The notes below the pieces were generated by a model. It was given only the letters and a program-made list of their open reading frames with translations, ran no database searches and was not told where the DNA came from. 5,396 nucleotides of DNA, from assembly GCA_021156225.1 (NCBI GenBank), contig JAJNBN010000392.1, forward strand, positions 1 to 5,396, read 5' to 3'. Below are positions 1-5,324 of this stretch, piece by piece. Every line of letters starts with the position of its first letter. Position 1 is the first letter of the stretch. The translations under genes were made by a program, and so were the position numbers. This stretch comes from Verrucomicrobiota bacterium. Its GTDB lineage: Bacteria; Verrucomicrobiota; Verrucomicrobiia; Limisphaerales; JAEYXS01.

Positions 1-1
1 T

Positions 2-169
2 CCCATCATGGGTGATTTCATCCCCCAGCATCACTATCATGCATCAAACCCTGAAGCCGTTCAGCGAACCCATTGGGCAAAGCATGGGGGCTATGATCTT
101 ATCGCCCGTCCCCCAACCCGCTTAAATGCAGCTCTTGCGAACCAGAACTCGTTGCCTGGGTTCCCGTGA
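2..169 (+). CDS. Possible C-terminal end of an unidentified protein (partial, runs off the left edge)
   Basis: This frame is open from the first bases of the window to a TGA at 167-169, about 55 codons, with an internal ATG at 8. The translation is His- and Asn-rich near the start (GDFIPQHHYHASNPEA) and ends NQNSLPGFP. I do not recognise a family. A 55-codon open stretch can occur by chance at this base composition, and third-position GC is only about 55 percent, so the coding case is weak. It rests mainly on the frame running to the edge and on protein-like composition. Just after the stop is a very short hairpin (TGATA-AAGG-TATCA, 167-180), too weak to call a terminator. Bases 181-277 show nothing I can assign. 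Confidence 0.3.
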   Translation, partial: PIMGDFIPQHHYHASNPEAVQRTHWAKHGGYDLIARPPTRLNAALANQNSLPGFP

Positions 170-277
170 TAAAGGTATCATTCCCTGAAACCACGTTTGT
201 AACCGGCAAGCTCCAATCAACTACCCAAGTCTAACTGACTTTCTCTCGATGTTCGGAGTTCGACGTTTCCTTTCCCC

Positions 278-790
278 TCATTGGCCTGCCGGTGCAACCG
301 GCCGCTGCTTCTTCCGGATCAACTCCGCTTCCATCCGGATATTCTGCAGCGACAACTGCGTCGCCTGAAACAGCTTGAAACTGCCGAATACCAAACCACC
401 CAAGCCGACAAACCCCAGCACCAGACCGATCCCCGCCAGAAAACTGAACCAGAACTTGGCCAAGAAATGCGCCAGACTCGCCCCTAACAACGTCACCAAC
501 GTCGCCGCCGCAAACGCCCCCAAGGCCAGATAAATTGCGTGCAATGACTGCAACAGCATCACCGCCTGCCGCTCCACCCGGTCCACCTGCTCCAGCAAAC
601 GTTCCGACTCCTCCTTGCTCAACCCGCCCTTCTCCGATTCCGCGAACAATTCCTGCATCCGGTCGCGCGTGCGCAACATCCGGTTAATCGTGCTCATCAC
701 CAGCAGGCTCGTCGCATTCGTGAGCAACGCCGGTGCCGCAATGAAGGTCACCACCGCAAAAGGACTGTCCGTTAATGTTCCCGTATCCAC
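278..790 (-). CDS. DUF2721 family membrane protein
   Basis: This 170-residue protein matches the DUF2721 layout, an uncharacterised bacterial inner-membrane family. Residues about 11-32 form a hydrophobic segment with the characteristic APALLTNATSLL stretch, followed by a basic NRMLRTRDR motif (37-45). A charged, probably helical loop rich in Glu covers 46-75. Two long membrane segments follow at about 78-110 and 114-141, then a basic amphipathic tail (to about 162) ending in PVAPAGQ. The length is usual for the family. The start is a GTG; an in-frame TAA lies four codons upstream, so no longer protein is possible, and the Shine-Dalgarno sequence is poor. It lies 63 bp downstream of the serpin stop on the same strand, so co-transcription is possible. 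The biochemical role is unknown; the family assignment comes from pattern recall and is fairly secure. Confidence 0.85.
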   Translation of the reverse strand: MDTGTLTDSPFAVVTFIAAPALLTNATSLLVMSTINRMLRTRDRMQELFAESEKGGLSKEESERLLEQVDRVERQAVMLLQSLHAIYLALGAFAAATLVTLLGASLAHFLAKFWFSFLAGIGLVLGFVGLGGLVFGSFKLFQATQLSLQNIRMEAELIRKKQRPVAPAGQ

Positions 791-853
791 GAACCCAACT
801 TACTCAACTTTCCCCAAACGCAACAGCCTTTACCTTCATCCCCGCCACCGGCG

Positions 854-2071
854 TCACCTCGGATCCACTACCCGACCCATGAAGAGACACGCACCGCTCG
901 CCTTATGCTGGATGGCGAACAGGAATGGCCGGTCCACCCGCACCTCGATCGGCCCGGGCGGCAACTCTACAAGCCCTCCCAATGTCATCATGGCCACCGT
1001 GGCCGCCGCTGCTTCCGTGCCTTTCTCATTCACTTTTATATAAGCCCGGTGAAGCAGATTCGATAACTTCAAATAATCATTACCCACACGCGGCGCGATT
1101 CCCTCAAAATTCGCCGACCCAGCCGGTTCATCAAATGCCTGCTTGAGGCCGAAATCCTTCATCACCTCGTTCAGTTCATACACGGGTGTATCCAGCTCAA
1201 ACTTCGGCAGAAACAGATGAACAGCACCGGGCGGAAGACCGCGACAGGACATCAGCAAGTCCCGCGTCACCCTCTTCTCCATCTCCGCCAAACCATCGCG
1301 AGCATCTGGCAACAGGATCAAAAACTGCACTTCATTGCCGATATAGGGAAGCGCGACGACGCGAAAGCCGCTCTCTTTCCGATGACCGAAGCTCGCCAAT
1401 TGGTACATGGTCGGCACGTTCTCCGGTGACTGTCCGCGCACAAAAAACGTCTCCGGCTTGGTACGATCTTTGGCAAAGCGGTCCTCCCATTCCGCCTTGA
1501 GATAGATGGCATTCACCATCACCAGCCGGGTCAACTCGCTCAAGACCTCAGGCGCGATCACATTCAAAATCCTCCCCTCCGTCCGCTCGCTCACCCAGTC
1601 ATTGATGATGTTCGCCGCACCCGCCGGGTCCCGGCCAAAATCCATCGCTTGCAAAGTCGTCCCATACTTTTCCCGTAAGAGCGAAAGAAACGGCTGGCGA
1701 AATCCAAAACCTTCCTGACCGTACAACCGGTTGGCCGTCCTCAGGATAAATCCCCCCTCTGAATCCCGTTTACCGCTCAGCTCACTGTTTGCCTGGGTTT
1801 CCTCTGCGAGCGTCTCCAGCGTGGTTTGTAATGCCGCAAACGAATCATGCAACTCCCACTTGTCCTCCGGGTAATGCAAGACTCGCTGCATTTCCGCCCA
1901 GGTCTCGTCCTCCGCTCCTGCATAAGCCATCGCCAGCACACTTTGGATGGAATAAGGCGAGAGCAGGGCATTCTCCCCCGGCGTCGTCGCCAAGGTCAGC
2001 AGTTGCACCCCCAATGCATTCACCGCCTGCGCCGCGGCTGCGGTTGCCGTGTTATCTTGTGTCAGCCCCAT
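854..2071 (-). CDS. Serpin (serine/cysteine protease inhibitor)
   Basis: A full-length serpin of 405 residues. Serpins are suicide inhibitors: the target protease cleaves the exposed reactive loop and is trapped as the loop inserts into beta-sheet A. Family landmarks in order are ENALLSPYSIQSVLAMAY (33-50), ANRLYG (113-118), INDWVSERTEGRI (156-168), LVMVNAIYLKAEWEDRF (183-199), LPKFELD (288-294), HRAYIKVNEKG (341-351), the C-terminal signature VRVDRPFLFAI (377-387) and FMGRVVDP (397-404). The hinge EKGTEAAAAT (349-358) is of the inhibitory type, with small residues at P12-P9. Counting from the hinge puts P1 near Gly365, but the loop is about six residues longer than in alpha-1-antitrypsin, so P1 is uncertain. 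The loop has no Lys or Arg, arguing against trypsin-like targets. No signal peptide is visible, and an in-frame stop a short way upstream leaves no room for one, so a cytoplasmic protein is inferred. A strong GAGGAGG ribosome site fixes the start. Confidence 0.95.
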   Translation of the reverse strand: MGLTQDNTATAAAAQAVNALGVQLLTLATTPGENALLSPYSIQSVLAMAYAGAEDETWAEMQRVLHYPEDKWELHDSFAALQTTLETLAEETQANSELSGKRDSEGGFILRTANRLYGQEGFGFRQPFLSLLREKYGTTLQAMDFGRDPAGAANIINDWVSERTEGRILNVIAPEVLSELTRLVMVNAIYLKAEWEDRFAKDRTKPETFFVRGQSPENVPTMYQLASFGHRKESGFRVVALPYIGNEVQFLILLPDARDGLAEMEKRVTRDLLMSCRGLPPGAVHLFLPKFELDTPVYELNEVMKDFGLKQAFDEPAGSANFEGIAPRVGNDYLKLSNLLHRAYIKVNEKGTEAAAATVAMMTLGGLVELPPGPIEVRVDRPFLFAIQHKASGACLFMGRVVDPR

Positions 2072-2075
2072 AGCT

Positions 2076-2082
2076 CCTCCTC
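2076..2082 (-). promoter_or_regulatory. Shine-Dalgarno site of the serpin gene
   Basis: On the minus strand, GAGGAGG lies four bases before the ATG at 2071. It is the strongest ribosome site in the window and supports that ATG as the start. It contrasts with the weak sites of the DUF2237 and DUF2721 genes on either side, so the serpin may be translated more efficiently than its neighbours. Confidence 0.7.
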
Positions 2083-2101
2083 GATCTCCGCCGCCGCCCC
2101 T

Positions 2102-2131
2102 ATTCGTGTTAATTCATATCCATTCGTGGTT
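2102..2131. repeat. Three degenerate 10-bp ATTCGTG-type direct repeats
   Basis: Three consecutive 10-base units are read on the plus strand: ATTCGTGTTA (2102-2111), ATTCATATCC (2112-2121) and ATTCGTGGTT (2122-2131). Each begins ATTC, and units 1 and 3 share ATTCGTG. The block fills much of the 58 bp gap between the DUF2237 and serpin genes, and its last bases overlap the TAA stop of DUF2237. From memory, similar 'attcgtgtccattcgtggtt' strings are dispersed in Verrucomicrobia and relatives; this could not be checked here. It may be a mobile intergenic repeat or a simple local duplication. Confidence 0.55.
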
Positions 2132-2498
2132 AACTCTCTTTTCCCACCGCATGCGCCTGCAGATCCTCCCGGTCCACAAATTCCAGCGCTGTCATCTGCG
2201 TTGCCGCCAGCACTACCGGAGGGGCAAAGCCCGCCACCAGTGCTTCTTTCCATCGCTCCACGCATAGGCACCAGCGGTCACCCGGTTTCAAGCCGGGAAA
2301 ACCATACTCCGGCCGCGGCGTGCTCAGGTCATTCCCGCGCAGGTAGGAGAACTTCAGAAACTCCTCGGTCATCTGGGCGCACACCACATGCAGACCTTGA
2401 TCCTGCCCTCCTGTACGGCAATACCCATCCCGATAGAAGCCCGTCTTCGGACTGTTGCAGCAACACTCCAATTCCCCACCCAAAACGTTCGTTGGCAT
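2130..2498 (-). CDS. DUF2237 family protein
   Basis: A complete 122-residue member of DUF2237, a small soluble bacterial family of unknown biochemical function. Recognisable blocks are MPTNVLGGELECCC (1-14), TGFYRDGYC (19-27), HVVCAQMTEEFL (37-48), GNDLSTPRPEYGFPGLKPGD (55-74), RWCLCVERWKEAL (75-87) and APPVVLAAT (92-100). Cysteines at 12, 13, 14, 27, 40, 77 and 79 make it Cys-rich for its size; those at 27, 40, 77 and 79 lie in family-typical positions, suggesting metal binding or redox chemistry (inference). No signal peptide or membrane segment is seen. The ATG start matches the family N-terminus, although the upstream AGG is distant and weak. It lies 49 bp after the response regulator stop and 58 bp before the serpin start, all on one strand. 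The family assignment is confident; the function is not. Confidence 0.92.
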   Translation of the reverse strand: MPTNVLGGELECCCNSPKTGFYRDGYCRTGGQDQGLHVVCAQMTEEFLKFSYLRGNDLSTPRPEYGFPGLKPGDRWCLCVERWKEALVAGFAPPVVLAATQMTALEFVDREDLQAHAVGKES

Positions 2499-2547
2499 GA
2501 CTGCAACCTAGCAGGTCACCACGCAGATTACGAATCTTTCCGCTGGC

Positions 2548-3009
2548 TCAAACAGCTTTTAATCCCGGGGTGCAATCCGGCGCAAACCGGTTATGCGTGA
2601 GCCAGTATTGCTTCAACGCCGTACACATGTCGGCGAGGTTGTTCGCATCGGAAGGCTTCACCAGAAAACCGTTCACGCCCAGCTCGTAGGCGCGGATGAT
2701 GTCATTGTCATGGATGGAGGAACTCAGCACGATCACGACCAGGCGTTTCCATTCCGGCTGCTTTCTGATCCACGCCAGCACGTCCAGGCCGATCACATGG
2801 GGAAGTTGCAGGTCCAGCAGCACTAGGCACGGCAGTGGAAATTGTCGCCGGTCACTGAACTGACCGTTGCCCGCCAGATAGTCGATGGCCATCTGGCCAT
2901 CGGAGGCGACATTGACCGGGTTGTTGATCTGGGCGCGTTTGAAGGCGTATTTCAGCAGAAACACATCCTCCTCCCGGTCTTCCACATGCAGAATATTGAT
3001 ACCGCTCAT
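2548..3009 (-). CDS. Single-domain response regulator (CheY/Rcp1-like receiver)
   Basis: A stand-alone receiver domain of 153 residues with no output domain. The acidic pocket is E10-D11 in ILHVEDREED, the phosphoacceptor is Asp66 in LVLLDLQLP, the switch Ser/Thr position is Ser96 in VIVLSSS, and the conserved Lys is Lys118 in GFLVKPS. The charged loop between helix 1 and strand 3, and the extended QYWLTHNRFAP tail, resemble Rcp1-type regulators that pair with PAS or phytochrome kinases. It is expected to take phosphate from the kinase encoded just upstream and to signal by protein contact rather than by binding DNA. Its ATG overlaps the kinase stop (ATGA, 3006-3009), indicating translational coupling. 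A GGGAG ribosome site lies inside the kinase 3' end. All catalytic residues are present, so it should be functional. Confidence 0.95.
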   Translation of the reverse strand: MSGINILHVEDREEDVFLLKYAFKRAQINNPVNVASDGQMAIDYLAGNGQFSDRRQFPLPCLVLLDLQLPHVIGLDVLAWIRKQPEWKRLVVIVLSSSIHDNDIIRAYELGVNGFLVKPSDANNLADMCTALKQYWLTHNRFAPDCTPGLKAV

Positions 3010-4379
3010 TTTTTCTCTCCCTTCTTAAGTTGCAACCAGAACCGGCTGCCGTGGTCAGGCTCCGATTCGACACCGATTTTGCCCCCCATCCGCTCCACCG
3101 CCTTGCGCACAATGGTCAGCCCGATGCCTGTGCCGGGATAATCCGTCTGTGCGTGTAATCGCTCGAACAGCCCAAAGATCCTTTGCTGGGATTCCTGCGG
3201 GATGCCGATTCCGTTGTCTTCAAACCAAAGCTTCACGTGCCCGTTATGCACTTCGCTGCGCACACAGACTTCTGGATGCCGGTCCCGGGGGACAAATTTT
3301 ACGGCGTTATCCAGCAAGTTCGTGATGCACTGGCTCAAGTAGGCTTCATGGCCGCGCACGGTCGGCAGCGGGCCTTGAATGTCGACCTCCGCCTTGGGCA
3401 TCTGCAGGTCCGGCCGTTCATCCACGATCTGCTTGATCAGCTTCTCCACGTCCAATGTCTTCAGCTCGATTTTTTCCCGCGACACCCGGCTGTAGGTGAG
3501 CACATCCTGGATGAGCCGGTCCAGTCGCGCGGCGGCGCTGATGATCTTCTCCAGCAGATTTTTCTCCGTGGCCCCGAGTTTGTCACCGGCTTCGACCAGC
3601 ACGATCTGGGAAAAACTCTGCACCGTGCGCAAGGGCGCCCGCATGTCATGCGAGAGGCTGTATGAAACGCCCTCCAGCTCCGCGATGGTCGCCTGCAAAT
3701 GCGCGGTGCGTTCGGCCACCGTTTCCTCCAGCTTGCGGGCATATTCCTCCAGCTCCGCATGGGCCATGGTGAGTTCTGCCTCCATCGTTTTCTCGCGCGA
3801 GATGTCGTGCGCGATCGTCGAGGCGCCGATGACATTGCCCTCGGCGTCCTTGATCGGTGAACTGCTCGACAGCACATCGATCTCCCGGCCGTCCTTGGTC
3901 CGGCGGACAGTCTCCAGCTTCTCCAACCGCTCCCCGCGTCCCAACGCCTTCAGAAGCTGATCCTCTTCCGCTTGACGATCCTCCGGAATCAGCACCCTCA
4001 CTGATTTTCCCGTGATCTCCTCGGCGGTGTAGCCGAAGATTCGTTCAGCCGCTTTGTTCCAGTTGGTGACGATCCCGTGCAGGTCTTTCGCGATGATGGC
4101 ATCTTCCGAGTTTTCCACGATGGAAGCCAGGCGGGCGGACGTGCGTTCCGCATTGCGTTTCTCCGTGATGTCACGAAATACGATTACGGTCCCCGCCATC
4201 CGGCCGGAAACATCCCGGATCGGAGCCACGCTGTCATCTACGGGCATTTCCCGGCCATCTTTGGTCAACAGCAAGGTATGACCGCTCAGTATCACCGTTC
4301 GCTTCAGGTGCAGTGCTTCCAAAGCGGGATTGCCCAACGGCTTCCGCGTATGCTCGTTCACGATCTTGAAGACTTCCAA
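3006..4379 (-). CDS. PAS-PAS sensor histidine kinase, N-terminus lost by an upstream frame break
   Basis: This 457-residue ORF holds the cytoplasmic part of a sensor kinase. Residues 1-75 are the C-terminal half of a PAS domain (EVFKIVNEHTRKP, then DGREMPVDDSVAPIRD and VFRDITEKR). A complete second PAS spans about 80-195, followed by a coiled coil at about 196-235. The HisKA domain has the phosphoacceptor His244 in SLSHDMRAPL. The HATPase domain has the N box LLDNAVKF (Asn358), G1 box DNGIGI (388-393), F box IFGLFERL (401-408) and G2 box GTGIGL (416-421). The kinase core looks intact. The first possible start is a TTG at 4379 without a clear ribosome site, and the ORF overlaps the upstream membrane ORF by 22 bp in another frame. 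The front half of the first PAS is missing. It was therefore probably part of one longer protein with that ORF. It overlaps the response regulator by ATGA, its probable phosphorylation partner. Confidence 0.9.
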   Translation of the reverse strand: MEVFKIVNEHTRKPLGNPALEALHLKRTVILSGHTLLLTKDGREMPVDDSVAPIRDVSGRMAGTVIVFRDITEKRNAERTSARLASIVENSEDAIIAKDLHGIVTNWNKAAERIFGYTAEEITGKSVRVLIPEDRQAEEDQLLKALGRGERLEKLETVRRTKDGREIDVLSSSSPIKDAEGNVIGASTIAHDISREKTMEAELTMAHAELEEYARKLEETVAERTAHLQATIAELEGVSYSLSHDMRAPLRTVQSFSQIVLVEAGDKLGATEKNLLEKIISAAARLDRLIQDVLTYSRVSREKIELKTLDVEKLIKQIVDERPDLQMPKAEVDIQGPLPTVRGHEAYLSQCITNLLDNAVKFVPRDRHPEVCVRSEVHNGHVKLWFEDNGIGIPQESQQRIFGLFERLHAQTDYPGTGIGLTIVRKAVERMGGKIGVESEPDHGSRFWLQLKKGEKK

Positions 4380-4804
4380 CTTACGATAACGGCATCGCCG
4401 ATGCTCCGGAGCGTGGTGGAGAGGAGATCCTTTTCCTGATGGATCTTCTCGATCGAACCCGCGATCAGGACGGATATGAAGAGAAACATGAGCAGGCCCG
4501 CCAAAACATTCCCCGAGCCGATGGATAGTTCATGGATGGGCACGAAGAACGACCAGCGCGCCAGGACTATCGCCAAAAAAATCGCGATCAACGCCGGACG
4601 CAGGCCGCCAAAGCCCGCTGCCACGACGATAGCGAGAAAGAACGTGATGAAAGGCAGCTCGGTGGGGCCGATGAGCGGCGTCAAGGCATGCCGCAATGCC
4701 CAAGCGACCGCGACGCTCAGGCCGGCTACGCCAAACCGTAACAAACGTGACCGCACTGGCCTGCCCATCGCGTGGTAAGGATCGCGCGAATTCACCTTCT
4801 CCAT
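4358..4804 (-). CDS. Membrane-sensor fragment of the histidine kinase (DUF4118/KdpD-like), truncated in the first PAS
   Basis: This ORF encodes 148 residues. Numbering from the ATG at 4804, a basic N-terminus precedes hydrophobic stretches at about 24-45, 51-84 (two segments) and 99-117, the four-helix pattern of the DUF4118 domain of KdpD-like kinases. Then come a short linker (SIEKIHQEKD) and LLSTTLRSIGDAVIV, the classic opening of a PAS domain. After that the frame leaves homology (SWKSSRS) and stops at 4358. The PAS continues in the -1/+2 frame in the next ORF, with its middle missing. ATG 4804 is preferred over an in-frame GTG at 4822 because AGGA lies five bases before it. On its own the product would be a membrane stub without kinase activity, so the gene pair is probably a disrupted kinase unless the break is an assembly or sequencing error. 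Confidence 0.75.
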   Translation of the reverse strand: MEKVNSRDPYHAMGRPVRSRLLRFGVAGLSVAVAWALRHALTPLIGPTELPFITFFLAIVVAAGFGGLRPALIAIFLAIVLARWSFFVPIHELSIGSGNVLAGLLMFLFISVLIAGSIEKIHQEKDLLSTTLRSIGDAVIVSWKSSRS

Positions 4805-4809
4805 ACTAT

Positions 4810-4813
4810 TCCT
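4810..4813 (-). promoter_or_regulatory. Shine-Dalgarno site deciding the sensor start
   Basis: On the minus strand, AGGA is followed by ATAGT and then ATG (4804-4802). The in-frame GTG at 4822 has no comparable site, so the shorter start is favoured. Confidence 0.5.
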
Positions 4814-4875
4814 GTAAACCACCGGGCACTTTTATCCGTCCGAGAGGCACAGACACAAAAAATTCCCAGTATGAC

Positions 4876-4904
4876 AGCATACACCGCTTTTGCTCTTCTG
4901 AAAA
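4876..4904 (-). promoter_or_regulatory. Candidate sigma70-type promoter for the sensor kinase operon
   Basis: On the minus strand, TTTTCA (4904-4899; 4 of 6 matches to TTGACA) is separated by 17 bases from TATGCT (4881-4876; 4 of 6 matches to TATAAT), about 72 bp upstream of the ATG. The -10 element lies inside a perfect short inverted repeat, GTATG-ACAG-CATAC (4869-4882), which could be an operator or a chance palindrome. Both hexamers are imperfect, so this is only a plausible site. Confidence 0.25.
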
Positions 4905-4961
4905 ATGGGGAGAACACCCCGAACTCAAAACCCGGAGCCAAAATCTTGGACATGTCCCGCC

Positions 4962-5142
4962 TAGAGCGTTTTAAAAAATCATGTTGCCGTGTGGAGCGAG
5001 GATTTTTGGGTTCTGGCGAGGCTTTGGCGAAGGAGCAGGTTCCAAAGACCCTGTGACTGAGCCGAAACGAAGCCAGAACCCAAAAAGACCGCTCTCTCTC
5101 CCCGTTAACCCACACGGCTACATCATTTTTTAAACCGCTCTA
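4962..5142. mobile_element. MITE-like element with 33-bp imperfect terminal inverted repeats
   Basis: Bases 4962-4994 match the reverse complement of 5110-5142 at 30 of 33 positions; the differences are at positions 8, 19 and 24. A second, perfect 15-bp inverted pair lies inside at 5003-5017 and 5072-5086 (TTTTTGGGTTCTGGC and its complement). The outermost bases on both ends are TA, so the unit may be a 177 bp element beginning GAGCG and ending CGCTC flanked by a TA target duplication, as made by IS630/Tc1-mariner-type transposases. It contains no transposase and no credible ORF, so it would be non-autonomous. Alternatives are a large RNA hairpin or a REP-like structural repeat. The inverted repeats are seen directly; mobility is inferred. 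Confidence 0.65.
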
Positions 5143-5193
5143 AACTCTGACTTACCGCTCGTTTACCTCTCCTAAAAGAACCGTCAACCGCTC
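5088..5193. repeat. Cluster of ACCGCTC heptamers
   Basis: ACCGCTC occurs exactly at 5088-5094, 5134-5140, 5154-5160 and 5187-5193, with a one-mismatch copy (ACCTCTC) at 5165-5171, all in the same orientation. From 5134 on, start-to-start distances are 20, 11 and 22 bases, close to whole DNA turns. The first two copies lie inside the inverted-repeat element and the others follow it, upstream of the plus-strand gene at 5325. They may be repeated protein-binding sites or debris of the terminal repeat sequence. Confidence 0.35.
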
Positions 5194-5194
5194 C

Positions 5195-5253
5195 TTTGGA
5201 GTTTTCCCCTTGGAGCTTCTTTTGAGCTTTGAGTTTGGGATTTGGAGCTTTTT
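5195..5253. repeat. Low-complexity TTTGGAGCTTT-type intergenic repeat
   Basis: Degenerate, tandem-like units on the plus strand are TTTGGAGTTT (5195-5204), CTTGGAGCTTC (5209-5219), TTTGAGCTTT (5221-5230), GAGTTTGGGA (5231-5240) and TTTGGAGCTTT (5241-5251). The other strand reads as AAGCTCCAAA-like units. From memory, such strings are common between genes in Verrucomicrobia and some other environmental bacteria; a genome search is needed to show that it is dispersed. No coding capacity is apparent. Confidence 0.45.
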
Positions 5254-5281
5254 CGCCCCCTTTTCCCCGGCGAAATCGTAT

Positions 5282-5310
5282 TTGACTCCCGCCCCGGTTT
5301 ACCCTCCTAT
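5282..5310 (+). promoter_or_regulatory. Weak candidate promoter for the gene at 5325
   Basis: TTGACT (5282-5287; 5 of 6 matches to the -35 consensus) is followed after 17 bases by TCCTAT (5305-5310; 3 of 6 matches to the -10 consensus). Transcription would start only about 8-10 bases before the ATG, giving an almost leaderless message, which fits the absence of a Shine-Dalgarno sequence there. The -10 match is poor. Confidence 0.2.
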
Positions 5311-5324
5311 CTTGCCCTCTATTT

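Noticed and set aside
2062..2271. Minus-strand frame of 69 codons bridging DUF2237 and the serpin start
   Set aside because: It is out of frame with both recognised proteins and Gly-rich because of GGC runs; there is no evidence of translation.
1847..2500. Plus-strand open frame of 217 codons opposite the serpin and DUF2237 genes
   Set aside because: It is Pro/Ser/Arg-rich low-information translation antisense to two recognised families and crosses their intergenic repeat.
3183..3960. Long plus-strand open frames opposite the kinase
   Set aside because: They are antisense shadows of a high-GC coding region; the minus-strand kinase has complete catalytic motifs in the same interval.
4358..4379. 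Programmed ribosomal frameshift joining the two sensor ORFs
   Set aside because: No slippery heptamer or stimulatory structure is seen in the 22 bp overlap, and about 30 residues of the PAS core would still be missing.
4902..4920. Minus-strand GGGG-TGTTCT-CCCC hairpin followed by ATTTTT as an intrinsic terminator
   Set aside because: The stem is only 4 bp and it lies upstream of the sensor gene with no gene to terminate; too weak to annotate.
4792..5115. Minus-strand open frame of 107 codons across the gap upstream of the sensor
   Set aside because: It runs through most of the inverted-repeat element, has no family resemblance, and its composition follows the repeat; it also overlaps the sensor start region.
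4962..5193. CRISPR-like array from the repeated short motifs
   Set aside because: The repeated motifs are 7 bases, unevenly spaced, without 25-40 bp repeats or unique spacers, and no cas genes are present.
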